The notes: generated by a model not told the origin, from the letters alone. A stretch of 64,000 bases of DNA from Candidatus Hydrogenedentota bacterium (GCA_019637335.1 JAHBVV010000001.1:813440-877439); one strand, 5' to 3'; counted from the stretch's first letter, positions 27,830 to 37,435 are shown. Made by a program: numbers and translations.

Positions 27830-28144
27830 GTTGACAGTTGACAGTTGACAGTTGACAGTTGACGGTTGACGGTTGACGGTTGACGGTTGACGGTTGTCGG
27901 TTGACGGTTGACGGTTGTCGGTTGTCGGTTGGCGGTTGTCGGTTGGCGGTTGGCGGTTGGCGGTTGTCGGTTGACGGTTGACGGTTGACGGTTGACGGTT
28001 GTCGGTTGGCGGTTGGCGGTTGGCGGTTGTCGGTTGGCGGTTGTCGGTTGTCGGTTGGCGGTTGTCGGTTGTCGGTTGTCGGTTGGCCGTTGGCCGTTGG
28101 CGGTTGGCGGCTTTAGGCTTTAGGCTTTAGGCTGTGGGCTGTAG
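27830..28144. repeat. heptamer tandem repeat, 45 units in phase
   Basis: Forty consecutive seven-base units (27830-28109) share GTTG and vary only at the last three positions: GTTGACA x4, then mixtures of GTTGACG, GTTGTCG, GTTGGCG and two GTTGGCC. Five more units in the same phase follow: GCTTTAG x3, GCTGTGG, GCTGTAG. The array begins within three bases of the sulfatase stop codon. The remaining 100 bases to 28248 hold no gene. Confidence 0.97.
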
Positions 28145-28248
28145 GCCGAGTGTGCTGTTGGCGCGTGCTTGAAAAGCCTCGGTTTGACGGCTACACTTGC
28201 CGGAATACTCCTTTCTCGCAAAAAAACCAACCCTCCGAGGCTTGACGT

Positions 28249-29550
28249 ATGATCAAGAAGACCGTTACCCGGCGCGGATTTCTGAAGGGCGCCGCCGCCG
28301 CTACCACCGCTCCGCTGTTGCTTCCCGCGTGCGCCACCACGCGCCATGGCCGCCGCTATCCCGGCCCGAACGACCGCATTAACGTGGCCGTTGTGGGCGC
28401 TGGATGGCAGGGCACGAGCAACATGGAGGGCTTCCTCCAGAACAAGGATTGCCGCGTCATCGCCGTTTGCGATATCGATGCGCACCACCTCCGCGGCGCC
28501 CGCGATATCGTCAATCGCACCTACGAGAATCAAGACTGCCAGGCCTACCGCTTTTTCGAGGAGATGTACGCGCGCGAAGACATCGACGCGGTCAGCATTG
28601 CGCTGCCGGACCACTGGCACGCTATCCCCGCGATTGCGGCGGCGGAACGGGGCTTCGACATCTACGGCGAGAAGCCGCTGGCGCACTCCTGGGCCGAGGG
28701 CCGCGCGATTGTCGACGCGGTGGAGAAGAACAAGTGCATCTGGCAGACCGGAAGCTGGCAGCGTTCCGTGGAGAACTTCCACCACGCGTGTGAACTGGTC
28801 CGCAACGGCTACATCGGCAAGGTCAACCGCGTCGAGATCGGCCTGCACGACGGGTACAGCGACTACGCAAAGACCCGCGAACTGACCGAGTTCACGCCGC
28901 CGCCCCCGCACCTCGACTACAACCGCTGGCTCGGTCCGGCGCAGGTCGCGCCCTACTGCCCCGCGCGCACGCACAAGAACTGGCGCTGGATCATGGCCTA
29001 CGGCGGCGGGCGTATCCTTGACTGGTGCGGCCACCACTGCGACATCGCGCACTGGGGCCTGGGCTTTGACCACACGGGCCCGATCAGCGCGGAGGGCACG
29101 GGCGAATTCAAGGACCCGCACCCGCTCTGGGACGCGCCGACGCACTACGATGTGGATTGCGTCTACGCGGACGGCATGGTGATGAATGTCAGCAGCGGCA
29201 ACCGCAGTGGGACCAAATGGATCGGCGAGGACGGCTGGATCCACGTGGACCGGAGCGAAACCGAGGCGAGTAATCCCAATCTCCTCGAACACACCATCGG
29301 CGACCATGAAATCCGCCTCTACAAGAGCCGCAATCACATCGCCAATTTCCTGGAGTGCATCCGGACCCGGCAGGAGACCATCACCCCCGCCGAAACCGCC
29401 CACCGTTCCGCCACCATCGGCCACCTCTGCAACGCCGCGATCTATACCGGCCGGAAGGTGAACTGGAACCCGGTGACCGAGCGGGTCGTCGGCAACCGGG
29501 AAGCCAGTGCGATGATGTACCCGGTTTACCGGGCGCCGTGGAAGTTGTAA
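28249..29550 (+). CDS. Gfo/Idh/MocA family oxidoreductase, Tat-exported
   Basis: A 433-residue NAD(P)-binding dehydrogenase. A twin-arginine signal VTRRGFLKGAAAAT is followed by a lipobox-like LLLPAC, so it is probably exported folded with its cofactor. The Rossmann motif is INVAVVGAGWQG, and GEKPLAHSWAEG is the usual EKP signature. The C-terminal sandwich has YGGGRILDWCGHHCDIAHWG. Paralogues of this type are numerous in Planctomycetes-like bacteria and are thought to act on sugars. The substrate is unknown. GAGG lies nine bases upstream of the ATG. Confidence 0.92.
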   Translation: MIKKTVTRRGFLKGAAAATTAPLLLPACATTRHGRRYPGPNDRINVAVVGAGWQGTSNMEGFLQNKDCRVIAVCDIDAHHLRGARDIVNRTYENQDCQAYRFFEEMYAREDIDAVSIALPDHWHAIPAIAAAERGFDIYGEKPLAHSWAEGRAIVDAVEKNKCIWQTGSWQRSVENFHHACELVRNGYIGKVNRVEIGLHDGYSDYAKTRELTEFTPPPPHLDYNRWLGPAQVAPYCPARTHKNWRWIMAYGGGRILDWCGHHCDIAHWGLGFDHTGPISAEGTGEFKDPHPLWDAPTHYDVDCVYADGMVMNVSSGNRSGTKWIGEDGWIHVDRSETEASNPNLLEHTIGDHEIRLYKSRNHIANFLECIRTRQETITPAETAHRSATIGHLCNAAIYTGRKVNWNPVTERVVGNREASAMMYPVYRAPWKL

Positions 29551-29581
29551 TTCGGGGTATCGCGATCAGGAGATAGTGAAG

Positions 29582-29613
29582 CGCCGGCAGCGCGAACGTG
29601 CTGCCGGCGTTCT
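29582..29613 (+). terminator. terminator after the oxidoreductase gene
   Basis: CGCCGGCAGC (29582-29591) and GCTGCCGGCG (29600-29609) form a perfect ten-pair stem with an eight-base loop, then TTCT. It lies about 30 bases after the stop. Confidence 0.75.
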
Positions 29614-29714
29614 CATCGAAACGAAACTCGCGAGCTGCATGGCGGTGGAGAAAAATACAGTTCATGAAGAATTGATAACCAATAACCTGCATACTCTCAG
29701 ACAGGAGGTCTCCG

Positions 29715-30437
29715 ATGAAACCTGCTCCGCCTGTTGCTAAACGCCACGGACACTCGCTTCTGATATCCGCTCTTGCTGTAGTCCTTGTTCAGGGCTGTAT
29801 CGGTGTCGGCGACACGAGCTACGAGATACCTGCTTTCAGCATCTACGGAGCGTCCGCGGAAGCTCCCCCGAGGGAGAACAGTACAGCAATTCCATTCAAG
29901 CTTCTCACGATGTCGAGGGAATGGGGAAACCACCTTCCAAAATACGATGTTGTGCTGAATGATCTTCAGCCCGAAGAAACCCGAAGCATCACGAACTCCG
30001 ACGTTGCCGAAGTCCAATTGACCCCAAAGAAGACGCTTCTCGCAGAGGGTGAAGCGACGCGATCCAAGCTGATCGGAATGGCGTTTATCGGATTCATACC
30101 GATTCGTTCCGGCTCCGCGAAAAAGTACGCTACGGGGCGCAAGTTTGTCTTCTGGCACGATGATTGGCCGGTTGTGTACTGGCTCGATCAACATGGGAAG
30201 CGGGTCCAAGTGAACGAACTCGACAAACAGTCGATTCAGGGGGCGCTGGCCGGCTGGCGCGAACTTAATGGACCTCGCTCGTCTTCGAAGCTGGCCTTCG
30301 ACGCGAAGGATTCGGCTGCGCGGTTCTGGGTCAATTTACCCTGGAAGGCGTCCGAGTCTCTCCAGATCGATTCGAAAAAGATTAGATATGACGAAGTTTC
30401 CATTTCGGTCATCTTGGATCCAAGTGCGATAGACTAA
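29715..30437 (+). CDS. lipoprotein of unknown function
   Basis: A 240-residue hypothetical protein with a lipoprotein signal (SLLISALAVVLVQGC, cysteine at about residue 28). AGGAGG lies seven bases before the ATG. The mature part has no recognised domain. It contains a hydrophobic stretch IGMAFIGFIPIRSG and ends in a beta-rich segment. Base composition is lower in GC than its neighbours, which may indicate a different origin. It is flanked by a terminator and by repeat-rich DNA, so it is probably a single-gene unit. Confidence 0.8.
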   Translation: MKPAPPVAKRHGHSLLISALAVVLVQGCIGVGDTSYEIPAFSIYGASAEAPPRENSTAIPFKLLTMSREWGNHLPKYDVVLNDLQPEETRSITNSDVAEVQLTPKKTLLAEGEATRSKLIGMAFIGFIPIRSGSAKKYATGRKFVFWHDDWPVVYWLDQHGKRVQVNELDKQSIQGALAGWRELNGPRSSSKLAFDAKDSAARFWVNLPWKASESLQIDSKKIRYDEVSISVILDPSAID

Positions 30438-31084
30438 GCAGCTATTTCCCGGCCGAGCACCGCACAGCGTGGAATGAAGCCCACGTTCATCCTCAGAATC
30501 CAGTCGTTTCCGACGCCCCTCCGGGGCTGTTTGGGGAGGGAAGTCCCCTTGACCCAGGGTTCCACTCGTTCGCGCTGTCGCGCGATCTCGTTTCATCCGC
30601 CGTGGCGGACTAAGCTCCGACGCCACTACATGGCTGAAGAGACGGCGAGGCGGAGATGTGGGTGGCGGGTGGCGTGATGTCCGGTTGATGATAATAGGTC
30701 TGATGGGGTATAGGGGTATTTCAGCTGCCTGGGGCATGAGCCGCCGGAATATCAGCAAGCGTTCGGGCAAGTTACGAGGAAGCGCGTCCAAGGATTGTGG
30801 ATCATTACTGTCCGCGATCGTTGCGCCTTGCGGCGCTTCGCAGACAGGAATGTCTGCGTCCCTGGCGCGCCTTGGGGCGCTTCGCAGACAGGAATGTCTG
30901 CGATCCTTGCGCCTGGCGGCGCGGGCGGCTTTGCCGCCGTGGACAGCCGGGACGGCTGTCCTACTTTTTGCGCGGAAGGGAATAAGCGCGTCGCTGGCGG
31001 GGCTGAGGGGATTGACACGTCCCGGGAAAACAGTTACGATACTATTCACTGAGTCGATACAGTTTTCGAACACGGGTAGTCTCC
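30438..31084. repeat. intergenic region with dispersed repeat units
   Basis: No supported gene. Two small palindromes, GCAGACA-GGAA-TGTCTGC, at 30840-30857 and 30884-30901, belong to the same family as the units at 12129 and 26198 but with a compensating base change in each arm. Upstream, 30527-30630 is non-coding and contains a GCGCTGTCGCGC palindrome like the one beside the CRISPR array. A promoter for the next gene lies at the right edge. Confidence 0.65.
31012..31040 (+). promoter_or_regulatory. promoter of the PSCyt/DUF1501 operon
   Basis: Consensus TTGACA (31012-31017), 17 bases, TACGAT (31035-31040), about 45 bases upstream of the ATG at 31085. Confidence 0.65.
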
Positions 31085-34000
31085 ATGATGCGTTGCCGTA
31101 TTGTTGTCGCCGGATTGCTTCTGGCCGGGCCGGGGTGGGCCGAGGTTGGGGTGGACTTCCGCCGCGAGGTTCAACCTGTCCTGGCGGCGCATTGCTTCGA
31201 GTGCCATGGCCCCGATGCGGCATCTCGAAAGGCCGGGCTGCGGCTCGATACGGAGGACGGGGCGCGGGCTGCGCTCACCGGGGCGCCTTCAGAGTTTCTC
31301 CGCCGGATCCTTTCCACCGATCCGGATGTTCAAATGCCGCCGCCGGGTCCCGCGCGCCATCCGCTTTCGTCGGAGCAGGTGCGCCTCCTGGAGCGGTGGG
31401 TGGCGGAGGGCGCGCCCTGGGCCTCGCACTGGGCCTTCGAGGCGGTCGCGCGACCCGAGGCGCCGCCGGCGGGCGCGTGGGCCCGCAACGAGATTGATGC
31501 GTTTATCCTGCGGCGGCTTGAGCGCGAAGGGTTGCGGCCCGCGCCGGAAGCCCCGCGGGAGAAGCTCCTGCGCCGGCTCAGCTTCGACCTTACGGGGCTC
31601 CCGCCGTCCCCCGGCGAGATCGATGCGTTCCTCGCGGACACGTCACCGGAGGCCTATGAACGGGCTGTTGGCCGAATGCTCGCGTCTCCCCGCTATGGCG
31701 AGCGCATGGCCATGCATTGGCTGGACGCGGCGCGGTTTGCCGACACGAACGGCTTCCAGGGCGACTTTCAGCGGTTCATGTGGCCCTGGCGCGACTGGGT
31801 CATTGACCAGTTTAATCAGAACCGCCGCTTCGACGAGTTCCTTGTGGAGCAAATCGCGGGCGATCTGCTTCCGGACGCGACCAAGATGCAGCGCGTGGCC
31901 ACGGGCTTCCTTCGAAATGGCCGATCGGTGACGGAAGGGGGATCGATAGAAGAAGAGTGGCGCGTCGAGAGTATTGTGGAGCGCGTGGAAACGGTCGGGG
32001 CGGTTTTTCTCGGGCTGACCACCGGTTGCGCGCGCTGCCATGATCACAAATACGACCCGTTCAGCCAGCGCGAGTTCTTTCAGTTCTATGCGTTCCTCAA
32101 CAGCACCGCGGAAAAGGGCGTGTACCTCGAACGCCGCGGCAACACCGGCCCCCTCGTGCTGTTTCCGGAACCGGAGCACGAGGAGAAGATCGCGGCGCTG
32201 GAGCAGCAAGTGGAAGCGAGCCGCGAGGCCCTGCGAAAAGCGACTGAGGAAAAGGAAATCCCCTTCGACGACTGGCTGGCGCGGCTTGCGGAAACGCCGC
32301 GCGGGGCGGAACACGACCACCTGTCGCTGCGCGCACGGCTCCACGGCCCGGAGCTATCCCCCATCGGGCCGGCCACCGCGCTCGCGAGTGCGCCCAGCCT
32401 GGGCCAGGGCCACCGTTTCACGAAGGATCAGGCGTTCAGCGTGTCGGCCTGGGTGCGACCGGATGGCGAAGGGGCGCTCTGGAGCCAGATGGAAGGGACG
32501 CCGGGCCAGCGCGGCTTCGACAGCATCATCACGGATGACCTGCGCGTCGTGGCGCATCTGGCGAGCGCGGGAGCGGACAACGGCCTGCGTATGCTCTCTC
32601 ATCCCTCTCTGGCCTGGGGGGCGTGGGCCCACATCGCGGTCACCTACGACGGTTCCGGTCGCGCTTCCGGCGTCGGGATCTACGTCAACGGCAAGCCGGC
32701 GCACTGGGTGATGCAATACGACACGCTTAAGGACGAAATCGCGACCGATGCGCCGCTGTTGCTGGGCCGGCATGCCGATGGGGCCGCGCTGCCCGGGGCG
32801 ATGGCTGATTTTCGCGTGTACAACACGGCCCTGGGCTGGGACGAGGTCCGCGGCGAAATGGAGCAGGCGCTCGCCGGCGCGGCGCAGGCTCCGATGGTCG
32901 AAGCGCAGCGCACCGCATTGGCGGAATACTACACGCACCGCAATGTCTTCTGGACGGACCTGGAGCAGCGCCAGCTGGAGGCCGCGGAGTACAACAAACT
33001 CGCCTACCTCGAAACGGAAGTCCCCTCGGTGATGGTGCTGGAGGAACTGGCGGCGCCGCGCCCGACCTACCTCCTTCGGCGCGGCGCGTATGACAATCCG
33101 GACACCAGCGAGGCGCTTCAGCCGGCGACTCCGGCGTTTCTTCATCCGTTTCCGGAGGGCGCGCCGGCAAACCGCCTGGGCCTCGCCCAATGGCTCGTGG
33201 CCCCGGAGAATCCGCTTACGGCGCGCGTGACCGTCAACCGGCTCTGGCAGGGTTTCTTCGGCGGCGCGCTGGTCAATACGCCGGGCGACTTTGGCAAGCA
33301 GTCCGAGCCTCCCTCCCACCCCGAATTGCTGGACTGGCTCGCGTCGGAATTCGTCGAGAGCGGCTGGGATGTTAAGGCGCTCCAGAAGCGGATCGTGATG
33401 AGCGCAACGTACCGGCAGGATTCGGCGGTATCGGCGGAGCTTCTCCAGCGCGACCCGGAGAACCGGCTGCTCGCGCGCGGTCCACGCTACCGCATGCCGG
33501 CCGAATTCATCCGCGACAACGCCCTGGCGGTCAGCGGCCTGCTGACCCCGACGATCGGCGGTCCCTCGATTATGACCTATCAGCCGGAAGGCCTGTGGGA
33601 CGACCTGGCCAGCCTCCTGAAGGGCCTGTACAAGCAGGCCACAGGGCCCGACCTGTACCGGCGCAGCCTGTATACGTTCCGCAAGCGCACCGTGCCGCAC
33701 CCCACCCTGGCGAGTTTCGACGCGCCCACGTTTGAACAGTGCGCGGTGAAACGGGCGCGAACCAACACCCCGTTGCAGGCGCTGGCGCTGATGAACGATG
33801 TGACGTATGTGGAAGCCGCCCGGCGCCTGGCGGGCCGCATCCTCCGGGAGGGGGGCGAGGCGCCCGCCGAACGCCTACGCTATGGCTTTCGCCTGACCAC
33901 GGGCCGCTGGCCGAACGCGCGGGAGGAGGCGATCCTGGGCGACGCCTTGAACAGCTACAGCGCCCGCTTCCAGGGCTCCCCCGAAGACGCGAAGGCATTC

Positions 34001-34114
34001 TTACAGCATGGAGAATCGCCCGTGGATGAGACGCTGGACCCCGTGGAGCTGGCGTCGTACATGGGGTTCGCCCGCGTGCTGCTGAACCTGGACGAAACGA
34101 TTACCCTGGAATGA
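31085..34114 (+). CDS. PSCyt1-DUF1549-LamG-DUF1553 protein
   Basis: A 1009-residue exported protein of the planctomycete cytochrome family. After a signal peptide (IVVAGLLLAGPGWA) comes a heme-binding AHCFECHGPDA motif at about residue 37 (PSCyt1). DUF1549 follows at about residues 145-350 (RLSFDLTGLPPSPGEID). A concanavalin/LamG-type beta sandwich sits at about 440-590 (FSVSAWVRPDGEG, GAWAHIAVTYDGSG). DUF1553 is at about 695-950 (NRLGLAQWLVAPENPLTARV). The role is unknown; carbohydrate binding plus a cytochrome suggests polymer oxidation. The DUF1501 gene directly follows, the usual pairing. Confidence 0.95.
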   Translation: MMRCRIVVAGLLLAGPGWAEVGVDFRREVQPVLAAHCFECHGPDAASRKAGLRLDTEDGARAALTGAPSEFLRRILSTDPDVQMPPPGPARHPLSSEQVRLLERWVAEGAPWASHWAFEAVARPEAPPAGAWARNEIDAFILRRLEREGLRPAPEAPREKLLRRLSFDLTGLPPSPGEIDAFLADTSPEAYERAVGRMLASPRYGERMAMHWLDAARFADTNGFQGDFQRFMWPWRDWVIDQFNQNRRFDEFLVEQIAGDLLPDATKMQRVATGFLRNGRSVTEGGSIEEEWRVESIVERVETVGAVFLGLTTGCARCHDHKYDPFSQREFFQFYAFLNSTAEKGVYLERRGNTGPLVLFPEPEHEEKIAALEQQVEASREALRKATEEKEIPFDDWLARLAETPRGAEHDHLSLRARLHGPELSPIGPATALASAPSLGQGHRFTKDQAFSVSAWVRPDGEGALWSQMEGTPGQRGFDSIITDDLRVVAHLASAGADNGLRMLSHPSLAWGAWAHIAVTYDGSGRASGVGIYVNGKPAHWVMQYDTLKDEIATDAPLLLGRHADGAALPGAMADFRVYNTALGWDEVRGEMEQALAGAAQAPMVEAQRTALAEYYTHRNVFWTDLEQRQLEAAEYNKLAYLETEVPSVMVLEELAAPRPTYLLRRGAYDNPDTSEALQPATPAFLHPFPEGAPANRLGLAQWLVAPENPLTARVTVNRLWQGFFGGALVNTPGDFGKQSEPPSHPELLDWLASEFVESGWDVKALQKRIVMSATYRQDSAVSAELLQRDPENRLLARGPRYRMPAEFIRDNALAVSGLLTPTIGGPSIMTYQPEGLWDDLASLLKGLYKQATGPDLYRRSLYTFRKRTVPHPTLASFDAPTFEQCAVKRARTNTPLQALALMNDVTYVEAARRLAGRILREGGEAPAERLRYGFRLTTGRWPNAREEAILGDALNSYSARFQGSPEDAKAFLQHGESPVDETLDPVELASYMGFARVLLNLDETITLE

Positions 34115-34162
34115 GACAGACGGTGGGGCGCCCGAAGAAAAGCGCCCTGAAAGGAGTCCATC

Positions 34163-35590
34163 ATGGCCCGAATGGCTGTGGCGCAGGAAATGAACCGCCG
34201 CGTGTTTCTCAAACGCGCGGGACTCGGCTTCGGCGCGCTGACCGGCCTGATCGCCGGCGCGGGTCCAGTGCAGGCCGCGCCCGCGCCCCACTTCGCGCCC
34301 CGCGCGAAGCGCGTGATCTATCTGTTTCAATCCGGCGGCCCCTCACAGTTCGAGCTCTTTGACCACAAGCCGGCGCTCGCAAGATATCACAAGACGGAAC
34401 TGCCCGCTGAAATCCGGATGGGGCAGCGCCTCACGGGGATGACCGCGGATCAGAGCGCGTTTCCCGTGGCGCAATCGATCTTTCAGTTCAGCCGCCATGG
34501 CGAGAGCGGCCAAGTCATCAGCGAGTTGCTTCCCCACACCGCAGGCATCGCCGATGACCTTTGCATCATACGGAGCGTGCATACGGACGCGATCAACCAT
34601 GACCCGGCCATCACCTATTGTCAGACGGGCTCCCAGCTTCCGGGGCGGCCCAGCATGGGCACGTGGGTGGCGTATGGACTCGGCAGCGCGAACCAGGATC
34701 TCCCGACATTCATGGTGCTTATCAGCCATGGCACGGGACGCCTGGCCGATCAGCCGCTGTACGACAAACTGTGGGCAAGCGGGGCGCTGCCCGGCCAGTA
34801 TCAGGGGGTGAAATTGCGCAGCGCGGAAGATCCCGTGCTCTACCTGAGCAATCCGGCCGGTTGCAGCCGCGACAGCGAGCGGGAGACCCTGGGGCATCTC
34901 CGCGCGCTCAATATGGAACGGCACGCCGCCGTGGGCGATCCCGAGATTCTGACGCGAATCGAGCAATACGAACTCGCATTCCGCATGCAGAGCGCGGTAC
35001 CCGATCTCACCGATATCTCGGACGAACCCCGGCACGTGCTGGAGATGTACGGGCCGGATATACATAAACCCGGCACGTACGCGCGGAATTGTCTCCTGGC
35101 GCGCCGGATGGCGGAGCGCGATGTGCGCTTCATCCAGCTGTACCACATGGGCTGGGACCAGCACGACAACCTGCCGAGCCACCTGCCCCGGCAATGCCAG
35201 GACACGGACCAGCCTTCCGCCGCGCTGGTCAGCGACCTCAAGCAGCGCGGATTGCTCGACGACACGCTCATCGTGTGGGGCGGCGAGTTCGGGCGCACCA
35301 CGTACTGCCAGGGCCCTCTCACCGCAGATAATTATGGCCGCGATCACCATCCCCGCTGCTTCAGCGTCTGGCTCGCGGGCGGCGGCATTCGCGGCGGGCT
35401 CACCTGGGGGCAGACCGACGACTTTGGCTACAACATCGTCGAGAACCCGGTTCCGGTGAATGATCTCAACGCGACCATACTGCATTGCCTCGGTCTCGAC
35501 CACCGCCGCCTGACCGTCAAACACCAGGGCCTGGACGTCCGCCTCACGGGCGTGGAAGAGCAGCACCCGGTTATGGGGATTCTTGCGTAG
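34163..35590 (+). CDS. DUF1501 family protein, Tat-exported
   Basis: A 475-residue protein with a twin-arginine signal [18 protein letters not shown]. The DUF1501 (sulfatase-like fold) pattern follows: [19 protein letters not shown], ending near HPVMGILA. A metal-site-like segment is [22 protein letters not shown] lies seven bases before the ATG. It is the second gene of the two-gene operon with the PSCyt1-DUF1553 protein. The two families almost always occur as a pair in Planctomycetes-like genomes, but their joint function is undescribed. Confidence 0.93.
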   Translation: MARMAVAQEMNRRVFLKRAGLGFGALTGLIAGAGPVQAAPAPHFAPRAKRVIYLFQSGGPSQFELFDHKPALARYHKTELPAEIRMGQRLTGMTADQSAFPVAQSIFQFSRHGESGQVISELLPHTAGIADDLCIIRSVHTDAINHDPAITYCQTGSQLPGRPSMGTWVAYGLGSANQDLPTFMVLISHGTGRLADQPLYDKLWASGALPGQYQGVKLRSAEDPVLYLSNPAGCSRDSERETLGHLRALNMERHAAVGDPEILTRIEQYELAFRMQSAVPDLTDISDEPRHVLEMYGPDIHKPGTYARNCLLARRMAERDVRFIQLYHMGWDQHDNLPSHLPRQCQDTDQPSAALVSDLKQRGLLDDTLIVWGGEFGRTTYCQGPLTADNYGRDHHPRCFSVWLAGGGIRGGLTWGQTDDFGYNIVENPVPVNDLNATILHCLGLDHRRLTVKHQGLDVRLTGVEEQHPVMGILA

Positions 35591-35657
35591 GGGGGGTCTG
35601 GGCGCGCGGGGGAGGTTGGTGCGCGTGGCGTCACTGTCCTGGTGGGCAGAAAACCGA

Positions 35658-35744
35658 TCGGCGGGGGCTGTGTCTCGGGACGTGAGGCGGCGCTTCTCCA
35701 GGCACACGAACGGGCGTTGCCCGATCGCGTGGCACGGATTGGTG
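35658..35744. repeat. 87-bp direct repeat, left copy
   Basis: Eighty-seven bases that recur at 37601-37687 in the same orientation with two differences by my alignment. The core contains GCTGTGTCTCGGGACGTGAG and GCACGGATTGGTG. The two copies bracket the AbiE module. The surrounding 35591-35775 has no gene. Confidence 0.9.
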
Positions 35745-35775
35745 TGCGTGGCGGGCTGCGGGCATGCGCACAATA

Positions 35776-36765
35776 TTAATGACGATTGATCCGGTTTTCC
35801 AGGGCGGTGAGCCCCTGTTCGATCATCTCGAAGCTGGGGATTGCTCCGAAGAGCATGGCGCGCATCTTGAGGTAGTCTTCCAGAAGCGCCTTGCGATGAT
35901 GTGGCTGGGGCAACAACCGCAGACTCCCGGGGCGAGCTGAGTCGTAGTTGGCCCACGGCGCGCGATAGAAGTGTTTCTTGAATTCCACCACATCCCGCAG
36001 TAGATCTGTGCGCTCCAGCGCCGCGTCACACAACGGCAGCAGCGTCATTCTATACAGGTCGTAGTAGTGGCGAGAATAGCGTGGGGGCAGCCGCTTTTCC
36101 GCCGTGCGGTGGGCTTCCTGATGAAGAATGGTGGCCTTTTCCCAGAAGGTGCGCTCGGCGTCGATCGTTCGCACGGAGGTGTACTGTTGCTTGAAGGCGT
36201 TTGGAAAGTGCTCCGCCGCGTAGGGCCGAATCGGGCGTTGGGAATGTGGCAACCATGCCGCAATGGGGCCGATTTCCAGCTGGATTTCGGGTTGGATGGC
36301 ATCCAGCGCGAACGCGCGGGGATAACGAATTCGAACATTCTCTCCTTCCGCATATACCCGCATGGGTTCCGCGACGCGTTCTGACAGTTCGGCGCCCAGG
36401 GTTGGAGCGACGGTATGCATGAGAAAATCCGCCGCCCGCTGATTGGCCAGCTTCCCAAAGCGAGCCTGCTGGGTGGCGCTGCGCGCGGCGAGCGGTTCGG
36501 TATCGGTATAACCCAAAATGCGCCAATCGAGAACCAGGTCAATATCTTCGGAGAAGCGTTCGATCGCGGCGAAGGCTTTGGAAAGACTTGTCCCGCCTTT
36601 GAAGGATAGCCGCTCCTTCCAGGGGCTGTCCGCGAAGAGGTAATCCAGCACCAGGCAAACCCAGAAGTCCTTCTCGACGATTGCGGGATGCGCGCCCATC
36701 TCTACGGCGGTTTCGCGAAAAAGGTCGCGCCGGTCTTCACGTGACCACCGCGCCACCTCACGCAT
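35776..36765 (-). CDS. abiEii: AbiEii toxin, nucleotidyltransferase
   Basis: A 329-residue toxin of the AbiEii/DUF1814 family. The nucleotidyltransferase core shows FKGGTSLSKAFAAIERFSEDIDLVLDW: the GGTSLSK loop and the DxD pair for nucleotide and metal. A C-terminal helical part contains HYYDLYRMTLL. Known relatives stop growth of phage-infected cells by modifying tRNA or binding GTP. The start at 36765 overlaps the AbiEi 3' end by eight bases. It is the second gene of the operon. Confidence 0.93.
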   Translation of the reverse strand: MREVARWSREDRRDLFRETAVEMGAHPAIVEKDFWVCLVLDYLFADSPWKERLSFKGGTSLSKAFAAIERFSEDIDLVLDWRILGYTDTEPLAARSATQQARFGKLANQRAADFLMHTVAPTLGAELSERVAEPMRVYAEGENVRIRYPRAFALDAIQPEIQLEIGPIAAWLPHSQRPIRPYAAEHFPNAFKQQYTSVRTIDAERTFWEKATILHQEAHRTAEKRLPPRYSRHYYDLYRMTLLPLCDAALERTDLLRDVVEFKKHFYRAPWANYDSARPGSLRLLPQPHHRKALLEDYLKMRAMLFGAIPSFEMIEQGLTALENRINRH

Positions 36766-37378
36766 CGGACGTATCTTCCCCGGCGGCGAGACGCCTGATT
36801 ATCTCGTGAACCCACGTGGTGACGTAGCGTGTTTCGCGGAGAGCGTTGATGAGTTCCCGCCGGGTGAGCCGCTTGCGCAGGGAGTCCAACGTCTGCTCCT
36901 CGACGCGCTCTTCGCCCAGGGCCTTGAGCGCGTGAACCAGGAGTGCGGTCCTTGGAGAAAGGCCGGTGGTTTCTTTGTTGGCGCGGCGTTTCAAGTGAAT
37001 GCGACCACCATCCCATTCGTACTGCTTGGTTGGACCGTCGCTGAAGTACTCCCATTGCGCGGGCACCTGGGTCGAAAGGCCCAGCAGATTCAGGGCCGTG
37101 ACGCCCGTGGGCACGAGAGTCCAGCCGTGGGCGCGGGCAATCGCGTGGGCGATAGCATCCGGATCGGGGCTCGCCGGGCCTCGGCGCACCGCGCTGTAGG
37201 CGGGGAAATCATAGACCCCGCGGAGCGGTCGACGGAGCGTGCCGGCATTGGCCAAGCGAAGCAGCCCTTTCTTCGCCGCTTCATAGCCCGCGAGATCGAG
37301 GAAGTCTTTCGGCGTAAACGCGCTGCCCGGACCGGCCCGACGCACCCGCGCAAGTATCTTGTTTTCTGTCGTTTGCAT
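36758..37378 (-). CDS. abiEi: AbiEi antitoxin, type IV family
   Basis: A 206-residue protein with an N-terminal winged-helix region (ENKILARVRRAGPGSAFTP, GLLRLANAGTLRRPLRGVYDF) and the C-terminal AbiEi_4/DUF6088-type antitoxin domain. It is expected to neutralise AbiEii and repress the operon. I start at ATG 37378. The open frame runs 42 codons further upstream, but through the promoter and operator, so those codons are not translated. A near-perfect palindrome covers the promoter. Confidence 0.9.
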   Translation of the reverse strand: MQTTENKILARVRRAGPGSAFTPKDFLDLAGYEAAKKGLLRLANAGTLRRPLRGVYDFPAYSAVRRGPASPDPDAIAHAIARAHGWTLVPTGVTALNLLGLSTQVPAQWEYFSDGPTKQYEWDGGRIHLKRRANKETTGLSPRTALLVHALKALGEERVEEQTLDSLRKRLTRRELINALRETRYVTTWVHEIIRRLAAGEDTSDA

Positions 37379-37396
37379 GGGGTTTTGGCTTTCTTC

Positions 37397-37435
37397 TTTG
37401 TCCCGAATTATAGCATAAATTCGGGACAAAGTAAA
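37397..37435 (-). promoter_or_regulatory. abiE promoter with 13-bp inverted-repeat operator
   Basis: On the minus strand TTTACT (37435-37430), 17 bases, TATAAT (37412-37407). The inverted repeat TTTGTCCCGAATT (37397-37409) and AATTCGGGACAAA (37418-37430) covers the whole spacer and -10 box. Known AbiEi proteins bind inverted repeats in their own promoter, so this is the expected autorepression site. Confidence 0.85.

Noticed and set aside
28110-28144. GCTTTAG units as telomere-like sequence
   Set aside because: Only three exact copies, internal to the sequence and in phase with the preceding heptamers; no sign of a chromosome end.
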